64,000 nt of DNA from Gandjariella thermophila (GCF_005405885.1 NZ_BJFL01000005.1:124001-188000), one strand, 5' to 3'; numbered from the stretch's first letter, positions 54,337 through 63,170 are shown. A program made the numbers and translations. The notes: generated by a model from the letters alone, not told the origin.

Positions 54337-54479
54337 CGGTGTCATGTCGCGGCACGACCGCGGCCGCGCGTGGACTCGCGGAGGACTCGGTGGCCGTTCG
54401 GAGTCGCGGCCACCAGGGTGACCGTGGCGCGTGCTGGGGCCGTCAGGCCGCGCGGGAACTCGCGGAGGAAACCGCATGA
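54333..54479 (+). CDS. Operon-bridging mini-ORF between sigE and rseA
   Basis: 48 codons: starts [20 protein letters not shown] and ends [16 protein letters not shown] overlaps the sigE stop (ATGA), TGA overlaps the rseA start (ATGA). GGGAGGAG lies 5 nt upstream. It contains two copies of the module, AAARGLAED and QAARELAEE, encoded by GCGCGTGGACTCGCGGAGGA and GCGCGGGAACTCGCGGAGGA; the second supplies the rseA ribosome-binding site. Whether the peptide acts, or the element only couples translation of sigma and anti-sigma, is unknown. Confidence 0.55.
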   Translation: MTVSCRGTTAAARGLAEDSVAVRSRGHQGDRGACWGRQAARELAEETA

Positions 54480-55297
54480 CCGAAGGGCGCGGTTTCAGCC
54501 TCGGCGAGCAGCACCTGCTGCCCGACGCGGTCGTGGCGTTCGTGGACGGCGAGTTGTCCCCGATCGCCCGGGAGCGGGCCGCGACGCACCTGATGCGGTG
54601 CCCGGCCTGCGCGGCGGAGGCCGCGGCGCAGCGGCAGGCGAGGTCCGCGGTGCGCAGCGCCGCCGTGCCCACCCTGCCCGCCGGCCTGCTCGCCAACCTG
54701 CGATCGATTCCCGAGCGGGTCGACCTGCCCGGCGGCCCGGACGAACTCGCGGTCAGCGACGACGGTCAACTGGTCATCGTGCAGCGGCCGGATCGCGTGG
54801 CCGGCCGCCCGAACCAGCGCGTGATCGGCTCCTCGCAGCCCTTGGGCAACGCGTCCACGGTGCTCGGTTACCGGCGCGGCGGCAGCGCTGGCCGGCGCGC
54901 CGTGCAGGGCGCCGGTGTCGTGGTGTCCGGCCTCGTCCTCGGCGCGCTGGCGCTGGTTACCCCGGCCAGCGCGCCCGCGTCGAACGCGGCGCCGGCCGGT
55001 GAGCCGGAGGAGCCCACCGTGGCGAGCACACCCGCCGCCCTGGGGACCGCGTCCGCCTTCGGCGCGGGCGGCATGGCCGTCGCCCCGGAGAGCCATCCAA
55101 TCGGTGTGCCGGCACCCCGGGTGGCCGGTCTGCCGGTCGCCACCCGTCCCGGCCGGCCGTTCGCGGCGCAGCGTCACGCCGATCCCGCGGACCGGCATCT
55201 GGTGGGCCCGCCGGCGGCGCTGCGCCCGCTGCTCACCGACACCCCTGGCGCGACTCCCTCCGCGTTCTCCCCGGACACGCCCGGGACCGGAAACTAG
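54476..55297 (+). CDS. rseA: Anti-sigma factor RseA (zinc-binding, zf-HC2)
   Basis: 273 residues from ATG with GGAGGAA 6 nt upstream. The ZAS motif HLMRCPAC (H-x3-C-x2-C, ~40-47) with the upstream VAFVDGELSP marks a zinc anti-sigma domain. A hydrophobic segment (~142-165, GAGVVVSGLVLGALALVTPA) may be a membrane span; the rest is Ala/Pro-rich. It would hold SigE inactive. Longer than mycobacterial RseA because of the C-terminal region. Confidence 0.88.
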   Translation: MTEGRGFSLGEQHLLPDAVVAFVDGELSPIARERAATHLMRCPACAAEAAAQRQARSAVRSAAVPTLPAGLLANLRSIPERVDLPGGPDELAVSDDGQLVIVQRPDRVAGRPNQRVIGSSQPLGNASTVLGYRRGGSAGRRAVQGAGVVVSGLVLGALALVTPASAPASNAAPAGEPEEPTVASTPAALGTASAFGAGGMAVAPESHPIGVPAPRVAGLPVATRPGRPFAAQRHADPADRHLVGPPAALRPLLTDTPGATPSAFSPDTPGTGN

Positions 55298-55561
55298 CCG
55301 CCCGCCGGCGGCGGTCGGGGGCTCCGTCATGCGTGCGCGGGGTCGTGGGGCGGTGCCGTGCCGCAGGAGATGAGCCGGGCGCGTCTGGTACGCCATGGCG
55401 ACGCGATCGCGGTCGCGCGAACTCGCGGAACTTCAGGCGAGGCGAGCGCTACGCCAACTTCACTAGTGAACCGGCAGGCTGGTCAGTCCCGGGGCCATGC
55501 GCCTCGCACCGGCCCCGTGCGGTGAGACCGCAACCATGACGCCACCGACCACCGGGGAGCG
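55298..55561. other. rseA-htrA intergenic region with gene-start repeat and palindrome
   Basis: 264 bp. GGCGACGCGATCGCGGTCGC followed by GCGAACTCGCGGA (about 55386-55428) joins the two cores of the dispersed repeat family in one copy, oriented towards htrA. TTCACTAGTGAA (55459-55470) is a perfect 12-bp palindrome in a locally AT-richer spot, a likely operator or promoter element for htrA. A 62-codon ORF from ATG 55370 (AGGAG upstream) spans both but resembles no family. Confidence 0.55.
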
Positions 55562-57187
55562 ATGAGTCAGCAGCCGAACCGGAGCCCTGACCAGCCGGGA
55601 CCGGACGCGAACGGCGCCGAGACGGGCGGCGACGCGACCAGCCGGCAGTGGCGCGACGCGGCGGCGGCGGGCGCGCCGGCCTCCGGCGGCGAGAACGGTC
55701 GTCCTCGGCTGGGGCCCCGCCCGCTGCACCGGCCGCCGGTCGACCCGGGCCAGGCCGCGGTGTTCGGCCGCCCGGACGGCGTGTCCGGGGCCTTCGCGCC
55801 CCGCACGGCGGAGCAGGACGCCGAGCGGCGTCACGGGCCGGTCGCACCGCCCCCGGCGGACGCGCTCGTCCAGGCGTTCGGCCGGCCGCCCGGCCAGGAC
55901 GGCGTGGTGCTGCAGCGGCCGCCGGGCGGCCACGCCGAGGCGGAGGGAACCGAGCCGGCGTTCTGGACCGCCGACGACGGCCGGGACCCGTGGCGTGACC
56001 CGGGCGCGGGCGCGGTGCTCGGCCCGCCCGCGCTGGACGCGGAACGCGGCGAGCGGGCCAGCCCACCGGAGTCGCCCGGTCCGCTGCTGAGCGTGCCCGA
56101 ACTGCTGTTCGGCCGGCGGGTGAAGCCGACCGCGCTGCTGGCGCTGTTCGCGGCGGCGTTGCTGGTCGGCGCGGTCGGCGGGCTGATCGGCTGGGGGATG
56201 ACGAAGGCGGGCGGCGGGCTGACCGACTCGTCGGTGACCATCAACCAGGTGTCCTCGGCCAAGGACCGGCCGCCCGGTTCGGTGGCCGCGATCGCCAGGC
56301 AGGTGTCGCCCGCGGTGGTGTCCATCGAGGTGCGCGCCGGCCAGGGCGGGGACATCGGCTCAGGCGTGGTCATCGACGGCAAGGGCTACGTGCTCACCAA
56401 CAACCACGTGCTGTCCGCCGCCGCCCGGGACCCGAACGCGTCCATCCAGGCGGTGTTCACCGACGGCACCCGGGCCCCGGCCGCGATCGTCGGCCGCGAC
56501 CCCAAGACCGACCTCGCGGTGATCAAGGTGGCGGTAAGCAACCCGGTGGTCGTCAAGCTGGGCCGGTCCGCGGATCTCGCGGTGGGCGACACGGTGATCG
56601 CCATCGGCTCGCCGCTCGGGCTGGCCAGCACGGTCACCGAGGGCATCGTCAGCGCGGTCAACCGGCCGCTGATGGTGCCCGGCGAGGGCGGCGACCCACC
56701 GGTCGCCTACGACGCCATCCAGACCGACGCGGCGATCAACCCGGGTAACTCCGGTGGCGCGCTGGTGGACACCACGGGTGCGCTGGTCGGCATCAACTCG
56801 TTGATCAAGACCTTCAACAGCGGGGAGAGCGGCGGCGGCAGCATCGGCCTGGGCTTCGCCATCCCGGTGGACCAGGCCGCCAGGATCGCCCAGGGCCTGA
56901 TCCGGGACGGCCAGGTGAAGCACGCCGACCTGGGCGTCAACGCCAAGTCGGTGTCGGCGAACACCTCCGACGGCGCCCAGGTGCAGAACGTCCAGGCGGG
57001 CGGCGCCGCGGCGCAGGCCGGCGTCGTGGAGGGCGACGTGATCACCAAGGTTGGTGACCGTCCGATCCGCAACGCCGAAGAACTGGTCGTGGTGGTGCGG
57101 GAGCACAACATCGGCGAGACGGTGCCGGTGCAGGTGGTCCGGCAGGGACGCCAGCTCACCCTGCAGGTGAGCCTGCACTCCGACTGA
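55562..57187 (+). CDS. htrA: HtrA/DegP-like serine protease with PDZ domain
   Basis: 541 residues with GGGGAG upstream. A ~185-residue Pro/Gly/Ala-rich cytoplasmic N-terminus precedes one TM (~189-212, LLALFAAALLVGAVGGLIGW). The trypsin-like S1C domain has His in LTNNHVLS (~280), Asp in PKTDLAVIKV (~315) and Ser in NPGNSGGALV (~396). One PDZ domain (~435-535) follows. Membrane-anchored quality-control protease of the SigE regulon, possibly acting on RseA. Confidence 0.94.
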   Translation: MSQQPNRSPDQPGPDANGAETGGDATSRQWRDAAAAGAPASGGENGRPRLGPRPLHRPPVDPGQAAVFGRPDGVSGAFAPRTAEQDAERRHGPVAPPPADALVQAFGRPPGQDGVVLQRPPGGHAEAEGTEPAFWTADDGRDPWRDPGAGAVLGPPALDAERGERASPPESPGPLLSVPELLFGRRVKPTALLALFAAALLVGAVGGLIGWGMTKAGGGLTDSSVTINQVSSAKDRPPGSVAAIARQVSPAVVSIEVRAGQGGDIGSGVVIDGKGYVLTNNHVLSAAARDPNASIQAVFTDGTRAPAAIVGRDPKTDLAVIKVAVSNPVVVKLGRSADLAVGDTVIAIGSPLGLASTVTEGIVSAVNRPLMVPGEGGDPPVAYDAIQTDAAINPGNSGGALVDTTGALVGINSLIKTFNSGESGGGSIGLGFAIPVDQAARIAQGLIRDGQVKHADLGVNAKSVSANTSDGAQVQNVQAGGAAAQAGVVEGDVITKVGDRPIRNAEELVVVVREHNIGETVPVQVVRQGRQLTLQVSLHSD

Positions 57188-57265
57188 TTCCGCGCCGGAC
57201 GGCCTCACCGGGAGGCCGGTCGGCCCGCTAACCTGGTTGGTGCTGGCCAGCATGGAGGTGCCGCG

Positions 57266-57679
57266 GTGTTCGACATCAGTTGGGGAAACCTTCTCGTTCT
57301 CGCGGTGGCCGGCCTCTTCATCCTCGGCCCGGAGCGGTTGCCGGGAGCGGCCGCGTGGTTGGGCCGCACGGTCCGCCAGATCCGCCAGTACGCCAGCGGC
57401 GCCCAGCAGCAGCTCCGCTCCGAACTCGGCCCGGAGTTCGACGAGCTGCGCCGGCCCCTGGAGGACCTGCGCAGCCTGCGCGAGTTCCACCCGAGGCGGA
57501 TGGTCACCTCGCAGCTGCTCGGGGACATCAACGATCTGCCCCGCGAGATCACGCTGACCAGGAACGGCACCAACGGCTACGGCGCGCCGCCGGCGCCGCC
57601 GGTGTCGACGCCCATGCCGGCCCCGCAGCGCCCGCTGCTGCCGGGGGAGCGGCCGCCGTTCGACCCCGACGCCACCTGA
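57266..57679 (+). CDS. tatB: Sec-independent translocase subunit TatB
   Basis: 137 residues from GTG with GGAGG upstream. N-terminal TM and hinge [20 protein letters not shown] with [19 protein letters not shown] as amphipathic helix, then a charged region and a Pro-rich tail. The Glu in GPERLP is the conserved TatB residue. With TatA/TatC elsewhere it exports folded proteins. Position after htrA matches Rv1224. Confidence 0.93.
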   Translation: MFDISWGNLLVLAVAGLFILGPERLPGAAAWLGRTVRQIRQYASGAQQQLRSELGPEFDELRRPLEDLRSLREFHPRRMVTSQLLGDINDLPREITLTRNGTNGYGAPPAPPVSTPMPAPQRPLLPGERPPFDPDAT

Positions 57680-57699
57680 CCCTGACCCTGACCCGCCAC

Positions 57700-57810
57700 C
57701 CCGCATTCAGCCCGCTGAACGGGGATTTCGGCGCGTACGCCAACCCCGTTGAGCCCGCTGAATGCCGGGTTCGACGCGCCACAAAACGCCGTTGAGCGCG
57801 CCGAACTTCG
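57700..57810. terminator. Bidirectional terminator repeat (tatB / mrp)
   Basis: Three related units at ~43-bp spacing: ATTCAGCCCGCTGAACGG (57705), GTTGAGCCCGCTGAATGCC (57749) and GTTGAGCGCGCCGAAC (57791). The first self-pairs (TTCAGC/GCTGAA); arms of different units can also pair. Spacer GGGATTTCGGCGCGTACGCC parallels the spacer at 35256-35340. Lies between convergent stops. Confidence 0.7.
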
Positions 57811-57814
57811 GGGG

Positions 57815-58957
57815 TCAGCGGCCTGCCGGGCTGACCGAGAGCAGCCGGCCGGCCAGGCCGCGGGACCGGGTGGAAAGCCGCTCCGCCACCCCGCGCAGCA
57901 CCTTGGCCGCCGGCGCGTCCGGTTCGGTCACCACCAGCGGAGTGCCGGAGTCGCCGGTCTCCCGCAGCCGCGAGTCCAGCGGCACCTGGCCGAGCAGCGG
58001 CACCTCGGCGCCCACCGACCGGGACAGCGACTCCGCCACGGTCTGCCCGCCGCCGGAGCCGAACAGCTCCATCCGGGTGCCGTCCGGCATCTCCAGCCAG
58101 GACATGTTCTCCACCACGCCGGCGACCCGCTGCCGGGTCTGCAGCGCGATCGCACCGGCCCGCTCGGCGACCTCGGCCGCGGCCTGCTGCGGCGTGGTGA
58201 CCACCAGGATCTCCGCGTTCGGGATCAGCTGGGCCACCGAGATGGCGATGTCCCCGGTGCCCGGGGGCAGGTCCAGCAGCAGCACGTCCAGGTCGCCCCA
58301 GAAGACGTCGGCGAGGAACTGCTGCAGCGCCCGGTGCAGCATCGGCCCTCGCCACACCACCGGGGTGTTACCCGGGGTGAACATGCCGATCGAGATGACC
58401 TTCACGCCGTGCGCCTGCGGCGGCATGATCATCTGCTCGACCTTGGTCGGCTTGCCGGTGGCGCCGAGCATGCGCGGCACGGAGTGGCCGTAGATGTCGG
58501 CGTCGACCACCCCGACGGACAGCCCGCGCTCGGCCATCGCGGCGGCCAGGTTCACCGTCACGCTGGACTTGCCGACCCCGCCCTTGCCGGACGCGACCGC
58601 GTACACCCTGGTCAGCGAGCCGGGCTGGGCGAAGGGGATGATCGGCTCGGCCGCGTCACCACGCAGCTTGCGGCGTAGCTCGGTGCGCTGCTCGTCGCTC
58701 ATCACGTCCAGCTCGACCCGGACGTTCCGCACGCCGGGCAGCGCGGACACGGCCGCGGCCACGTCATTGGTGATCTTGTCGCGGAGCGGGCAGCCGGCGA
58801 CCGTGAGGTACACCTCGACCAGCACCGAGCCGTCCGGGGACACCGACACGTCCTTCACCATGTCCAGTTCGGTGATCGGCTTGTGGATCTCCGGGTCCTT
58901 GACGGTGGCCAGCGCCTTGTGCACGGCCTCTGCGGTGGGTGGGGTCATCGTGGTCAC
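57815..58957 (-). CDS. mrp: Iron-sulfur cluster carrier Mrp/ApbC
   Basis: 380 residues from GTG; ATG 58948 is an alternative. An N-terminal MIP18-like (DUF59) domain (DPEIHKPITELDMVKDVSVS) is followed by a deviant Walker A SGKGGVGKSSVTVN (~122-135), DADIYGHSVPRMLG, and Walker B LLDLPPGTGD. P-loop ATPase that carries and delivers Fe-S clusters. The CxxC pair near the C-terminus of many homologues is not obvious. Order tatB...mrp as in M. tuberculosis. Confidence 0.94.
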   Translation of the reverse strand: MTTMTPPTAEAVHKALATVKDPEIHKPITELDMVKDVSVSPDGSVLVEVYLTVAGCPLRDKITNDVAAAVSALPGVRNVRVELDVMSDEQRTELRRKLRGDAAEPIIPFAQPGSLTRVYAVASGKGGVGKSSVTVNLAAAMAERGLSVGVVDADIYGHSVPRMLGATGKPTKVEQMIMPPQAHGVKVISIGMFTPGNTPVVWRGPMLHRALQQFLADVFWGDLDVLLLDLPPGTGDIAISVAQLIPNAEILVVTTPQQAAAEVAERAGAIALQTRQRVAGVVENMSWLEMPDGTRMELFGSGGGQTVAESLSRSVGAEVPLLGQVPLDSRLRETGDSGTPLVVTEPDAPAAKVLRGVAERLSTRSRGLAGRLLSVSPAGR

Positions 58958-59131
58958 GGAATCGCGCTCCGAGGCGTCTCTGGGAACAGGGACCGGTCCT
59001 TGCTTGCCGCTCCCTCCACATGCTACGGCCGCACGCCGGACTGAAGGCTACTGGTCGGTTACCTCTCGATGGGTGGACGGTTTTGGGGGCGCTGCGCATC
59101 GGTATGGACGCGCTGCGTAACATCGGGACTC

Positions 59132-59623
59132 GTGCCGGACACGGGTACTGCACGACTGCCCACCCGGGCAGAGCTGGGCGTGTGGCGTTCCTTCCTGCGG
59201 GCCCACGCCCGACTCACCCGTACCCTCGAGTCGGAACTCGTCACCGAGCAACGGCTGTCCCTGGCCGCGTACGACGTGCTGGTCCAGCTCGAGGAGGCGC
59301 CCGAACGGCGGCTCCGGATGACCGAGTTGGCGGACGCGGTGCTGCTGTCCCGGTCCGGGGTGACCCGGCTGGTCGACCGCCTGGAGAAGGCCGGCCTGGT
59401 GACCAGGGAACGCGCCGACGGGGACGGCAGGGGAGTCGTTGCGGTCCTCACCGAGCAGGGGCTCGACCGGCTCCGCGAGGCGTCCGGCACGCACCTGGCC
59501 GGGATCGTCCGCCACTTCGTCGCCGCGCTGGACTCCGACGAGCTGAAACGGCTCGGTGAGACCTGTGAACGGCTCAGCGAGGGGCCGCCGATGCCGCGCC
59601 TCGAGTTCGACGCCGACGCCTGA
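59132..59623 (+). CDS. MarR family transcriptional regulator
   Basis: 163 residues from GTG (VPDTGTARLPTRAELGVWRS). Winged helix: LSLAAYDVLVQLEEAPERRL, RMTELADAVLLSRSGVTRLV with DRLEKAGLVTRERADGDGRG, the wing DxRG motif. TAACAT about 10 nt before the GTG could be a -10 box giving a leaderless transcript. Targets unknown; no efflux gene is adjacent. Confidence 0.92.
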   Translation: MPDTGTARLPTRAELGVWRSFLRAHARLTRTLESELVTEQRLSLAAYDVLVQLEEAPERRLRMTELADAVLLSRSGVTRLVDRLEKAGLVTRERADGDGRGVVAVLTEQGLDRLREASGTHLAGIVRHFVAALDSDELKRLGETCERLSEGPPMPRLEFDADA

Positions 59624-59676
59624 GTCCCCCGATCAAGGCGCGGCAGCCCAGGCGACCACTGGGAGTGTCCGTCCGA

Positions 59677-60249
59677 CTACCGGGACTCGGCGGGATGCGG
59701 CTCCGCGTCGTCCCAGCGCGCGTCCTCCCGGATCGTCTCCGCGCGTGGCCGCGACCCGCCCTTGCGCTTGCGCTTGCCGTTGGCCGCGCTGATGTCGCTG
59801 CGCAGCCGCTCCAGCTCGCTGCGCAGGTAGTCGCGGGTGGCCACCTCGCCGATGGCCAGCCGGAGGGCGGCCAGCTCGCGGGCCAGGAACTCGGTGTCCG
59901 CCTTGGTCTGCGCGGCCCGCTTGCGGTCCTCCTCCAGGGCGATCCGGTCCCGGTCGTCCTGCCGGTTCTGGGCCAGCAGGATCAGCGGGGCGGCGTACGC
60001 GGCCTGGGTGGAGAACAGCAGGTTGAGCAGGATGAACGGGTAGGGGTCCCAGTGGAAGCTGAACGCGGACAGGTTCACCGCGACCCACAGCAGCACCACC
60101 ACGGTCTGCCAGAACAGGTACTTGCCGGTACCGAAGAACCTGGCCAGGCGCTCGGAGAACCGGCCGAACGACTCGGGGTCGTAGGTGACGGTCAGGCGGC
60201 GCGGCTGGCGCGGTTGGTCCAGCCGGCGGCGGTTCAGCAGCTCAGGCAC
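59677..60249 (-). CDS. DUF1003 membrane protein (Rv1231c-like)
   Basis: 190 residues from GTG. Two TMs (YLFWQTVVVLLWVAVNLSAF and FILLNLLFSTQAAYAAPLIL) with the DUF1003 signature FHWDPYPFILLNLLFSTQAA and LILLAQNRQDDRDR. A coiled-coil/basic C-terminus follows (GKRKRKGGSRPRAE). Directly downstream of the MgtE/CBS gene on the same strand, an order conserved in mycobacteria (Rv1231c-Rv1232c); a shared role in divalent-ion homeostasis is only a guess. Confidence 0.87.
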   Translation of the reverse strand: MPELLNRRRLDQPRQPRRLTVTYDPESFGRFSERLARFFGTGKYLFWQTVVVLLWVAVNLSAFSFHWDPYPFILLNLLFSTQAAYAAPLILLAQNRQDDRDRIALEEDRKRAAQTKADTEFLARELAALRLAIGEVATRDYLRSELERLRSDISAANGKRKRKGGSRPRAETIREDARWDDAEPHPAESR

Positions 60250-60300
60250 GGCTAGCTCCTCCCCGCACGAAGGTGCGCTGGTCCTGCGGCTCGACGGACC

Positions 60301-61593
60301 TCATCCCGTTTCACCGCCGGCCTGGACGGTGATCTCCTCGACCTCCCGCAGCCCGCCTTCCCGCCAGTCCTCCGGCAGCAGGTGGTCCAGCAGGTCGTCC
60401 ACGGTGACCGCGCCGAGCAGGTGGTCGCCCTCGTCCACCACCGGCGCGCACACCAGGTTGTAGGCGGCGAAGTAGCGGGTGACCTCGGACAGCGACGCGG
60501 TCGGCGGCAGCCGGGCGAGGTCCACGTCCAGCGCCCCGGCGACCAGGTCCGACGGTGGCTCCCGGAGTAGCCGCTGCAGGTGCACGCAGCCCAGGTAGCG
60601 GCCGGTGGGAGTGGCCGAGGGCGGCCGGCAGACGAACACCATGCTGGACAGCGCCGGGGTGAGGTCGGCATTGCGCACCCGGGCCAGCGCCTCGGCGATG
60701 GTGGCGTCCGGGGTGAGCACCACCGGCTCCGGGGTCATCAGCCCGCCCGCGGTGTCGTAGGAGTAGGCCAGCAGCCGCTTCACCGGGGCCGACTCCTCCG
60801 GCTCCATCAGCTCCAGCAGCCGGGACTTCTCCCCTTCGGGCAGCTCGGCCAGCAGGTCGGCGGCGTCGTCCGGGTTCATCGCCTCGAGGATGTCCGCGGC
60901 ACGGTCCTCGCCAAGGTGGCCCAGCAGGTCCTTCTGGTCGTCCTCGGGCAGCTCCTCGATCACGTCCGCCAGCCGCTCGTCGTCCAGCGCGTCGACCACC
61001 TCGTAGCGCCGCTTGCTGGGCAGTTCCCGCAGCGCGGCGGCGACGTCCACCGCGCGCATCGTGTCGAACACGGTGAGCAGCTGCTGCGCGCCCTGCGGCT
61101 GGCCGGACAGCTCGGCGAGGCCGAGGCCGGTGATCTCGTCCCAGTCCAGCACCTGCACCGGGCCTCGGCGGGCCAGCCGCCGGGTGCGCTCCCGGACGGC
61201 GACCCGGCTGACCACCCAGTCCCGGGTGCGGTTCTGCTCCATCGCGACGTCCACCAGCACCGCGCTCGCCCCGGTCGCCACGATCTCCACCCGGGCGTCC
61301 AGCAACTGGCCGACCACCAGGATCTCGGTTGGGCGCTGGTGGAACTGCCGGAGGTTCACCGAGCCCGTGGCCAGCGCCACGGCGTTCGGCTCGATCGAGG
61401 TGATCCGCAGCATCGGCACGAAGATCCGGCGCCGGGTCACCAACTCGACGACGATGCCGAAGACACGTGGCGGCTGCCGGCCCAGGCGCAGCCCGGCGAC
61501 CACGTCGCGGACCTTGCCGATCGGCTCGCCGTCCGGCCCGAAGACCGGCAGCCCGGCGAGCTGTGCGGCAAAGACCCGGTTCGCGGCGCCCAC
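60301..61593 (-). CDS. MgtE N-domain/CBS protein without the magnesium channel
   Basis: 430 residues from GTG. A PRC-barrel-like N-terminus (LAGLPVFGPDGEPIGKVRDV) is followed by the MgtE_N superhelix (~190-290: LRELPSKRRYEVVDALDDER, IEELPEDDQKDLLGHL, LEAMNPDDAADLLAELPEGE) and a CBS pair (YDTAGGLMTPEPVVLTPDAT; CAPVVDEGDHLLGAVTVDDL). The five-helix MgtE pore is absent, so it is a soluble sensor-like protein, as Rv1232c. It may regulate another protein by Mg or nucleotide binding. Confidence 0.9.
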   Translation of the reverse strand: MGAANRVFAAQLAGLPVFGPDGEPIGKVRDVVAGLRLGRQPPRVFGIVVELVTRRRIFVPMLRITSIEPNAVALATGSVNLRQFHQRPTEILVVGQLLDARVEIVATGASAVLVDVAMEQNRTRDWVVSRVAVRERTRRLARRGPVQVLDWDEITGLGLAELSGQPQGAQQLLTVFDTMRAVDVAAALRELPSKRRYEVVDALDDERLADVIEELPEDDQKDLLGHLGEDRAADILEAMNPDDAADLLAELPEGEKSRLLELMEPEESAPVKRLLAYSYDTAGGLMTPEPVVLTPDATIAEALARVRNADLTPALSSMVFVCRPPSATPTGRYLGCVHLQRLLREPPSDLVAGALDVDLARLPPTASLSEVTRYFAAYNLVCAPVVDEGDHLLGAVTVDDLLDHLLPEDWREGGLREVEEITVQAGGETG

Positions 61594-61632
61594 AGCGGTC
61601 AGGCTAGCCCCGCCGGCGTACGTCCACCGTCC

Positions 61633-62037
61633 CTACCCAAGGTTCGCGTCGCGGCTGTCGTCCACCGGCCGATCGGCGGCCACGTCCAGGCGGTACACCG
61701 TGGCCGCCGCCCAGCGCCGGCCGGCGTCGGCGGGCGCGTTCAGCCGGGCGGCGGCGAGCGCGGCGAGCGCGGCCTCCCGCTCCGGGCCCGGCGGCACCAC
61801 GTGCGCCACCGCCCGCGCCGCCAGCAGCCGGGAATGCGTCGAGGGGGAGCGCAGCACCACGGTGCACGTCACGCCGCCGGCGAGCCCGGGAACCTGCTGC
61901 TCGCCCGGCGCGGTGAGCAGCCACAGCGCCCGGTCCCGCCACACGGTCCAGACCAGCCGAGCGGGGTGTTCGGGCACGGACACCCACACCGCGCCGGCCT
62001 TGCGCAGCGCGGCGTCGAACACCCGGGCGATCTCCAC
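61633..62037 (-). CDS. Hypothetical protein, possibly split-barrel flavin fold
   Basis: 134 residues from GTG (VEIARVFDAALRKAGAVWVS). Alternating strands (VWVSVPEHPARLVWTVWRDR, ALWLLTAPGEQQVPGL, VTCTVVLRSPSTHSRLLA) recall PNPOx-like split barrels, but no flavin motif is clear. About 40 nt upstream of the MgtE/CBS gene on the same strand, so probably cotranscribed with it and DUF1003. Function unknown. Confidence 0.65.
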   Translation of the reverse strand: MEIARVFDAALRKAGAVWVSVPEHPARLVWTVWRDRALWLLTAPGEQQVPGLAGGVTCTVVLRSPSTHSRLLAARAVAHVVPPGPEREAALAALAAARLNAPADAGRRWAAATVYRLDVAADRPVDDSRDANLG

Positions 62038-62189
62038 GGCGCCAAGCCTGCCACGGTGCCCGGTGCCGCCTCCGCGGGAGAGGGCATGGGCACGTGCTGT
62101 GAAGGTGGCCTCAGCGCATAGCAGGCCGGCCGGCAGCGTGCCAGCATCCCTACAACAGCTCAGTTACTCTCCGGTACGAGGAGGTACCC

Positions 62190-63155
62190 GTGGCCGTCGC
62201 CGAGCGCCAGCGCCCCCGTCGTTCCTGCCTGGCCGTTCCCGGGTCCAGCCAGAAGATGATTGACAAGGCCCGCGGGCTGCCCGCCGACCAGGTGTTCCTC
62301 GACCTGGAGGACGCGTGCGCGCCGCTGGCCAAGCCAGACGCGCGCAAGACCATCGTCGCCGCCCTCAACGAGGGCGGATGGGGCGACAAGACCCGGGTGG
62401 TCCGGGTGAACGACCTGACCACCGAGTGGACCTACCGGGACGTCGTCGAGGTGGTCGAGGGAGCCGGCGCCAACCTCGACTGCATCATGCTGCCGAAGGT
62501 GCAGACGGCCGAGCAGGTCGCCTGGCTGGACCTCACCCTCACCCAGATCGAGAAGACCATGGGATACGAGGTTGGCCGGATCGGCATCGAGGCGCAGATC
62601 GAGAACGCCAGGGGCCTGGTCAACGTGGACGCCATCGCCGAGGCGTCGCCCCGGGTGGAGACGATCATCTTCGGTCCGGCCGACTTCATGGCGTCGATCA
62701 ACATGAAGTCGCTGGTGGTCGGTGAGCAGCCGCCCGGCTACGACGTGGGCGACGCCTACCACTACATCCTGATGCGCATCCTGATGGCGGCGCGAGCCAA
62801 CGACCTGCAGGCCATCGACGGCCCGTACCTGCAGATCCGTGACGTGGACGGGTTCCGCCGGGTGGCCGGCCGGGCGGCCGCCCTGGGCTTCGACGGCAAG
62901 TGGGTGCTGCACCCCGGCCAGCTCGACGCGTGCAACGAGACGTTCAGCCCGAAGCAGGAGGACTACGACCACGCGGAGAACATCCTCGACGCGTACGAGT
63001 ACTTCACCTCCGAGGCGGGCGGCAAGCGCGGCGCGGCCATGCTCGGTGACGAGATGATCGACGAGGCGTCCCGGAAGATGGCGCTGGTGATCGCGAACAA
63101 GGGCCGTGCGGCGGGCATGCGGCGCACCGACCGTTGGACCCCGCCGGAGGACTGA
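62190..63155 (+). CDS. HpcH/HpaI (CitE-like) CoA ester lyase
   Basis: 321 residues from GTG with GAGGAGGTACCC upstream. CitE-like TIM barrel: CLAVPGSSQKMIDKARGLPA, QVFLDLEDACAPLAKPDARK (metal-site Glu/Asp), IMLPKVQTAEQV, IGIEAQIENARGLVNVDAIA and FGPADFMASINM, GFDGKWVLHPGQLDACNETF. It resembles malyl-CoA/beta-methylmalyl-CoA lyases. An acyl-CoA dehydrogenase follows 600 bp later, so a CoA-ester pathway is plausible. Confidence 0.92.
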   Translation: MAVAERQRPRRSCLAVPGSSQKMIDKARGLPADQVFLDLEDACAPLAKPDARKTIVAALNEGGWGDKTRVVRVNDLTTEWTYRDVVEVVEGAGANLDCIMLPKVQTAEQVAWLDLTLTQIEKTMGYEVGRIGIEAQIENARGLVNVDAIAEASPRVETIIFGPADFMASINMKSLVVGEQPPGYDVGDAYHYILMRILMAARANDLQAIDGPYLQIRDVDGFRRVAGRAAALGFDGKWVLHPGQLDACNETFSPKQEDYDHAENILDAYEYFTSEAGGKRGAAMLGDEMIDEASRKMALVIANKGRAAGMRRTDRWTPPED

Positions 63156-63170
63156 CCCCACGGGCACGCA

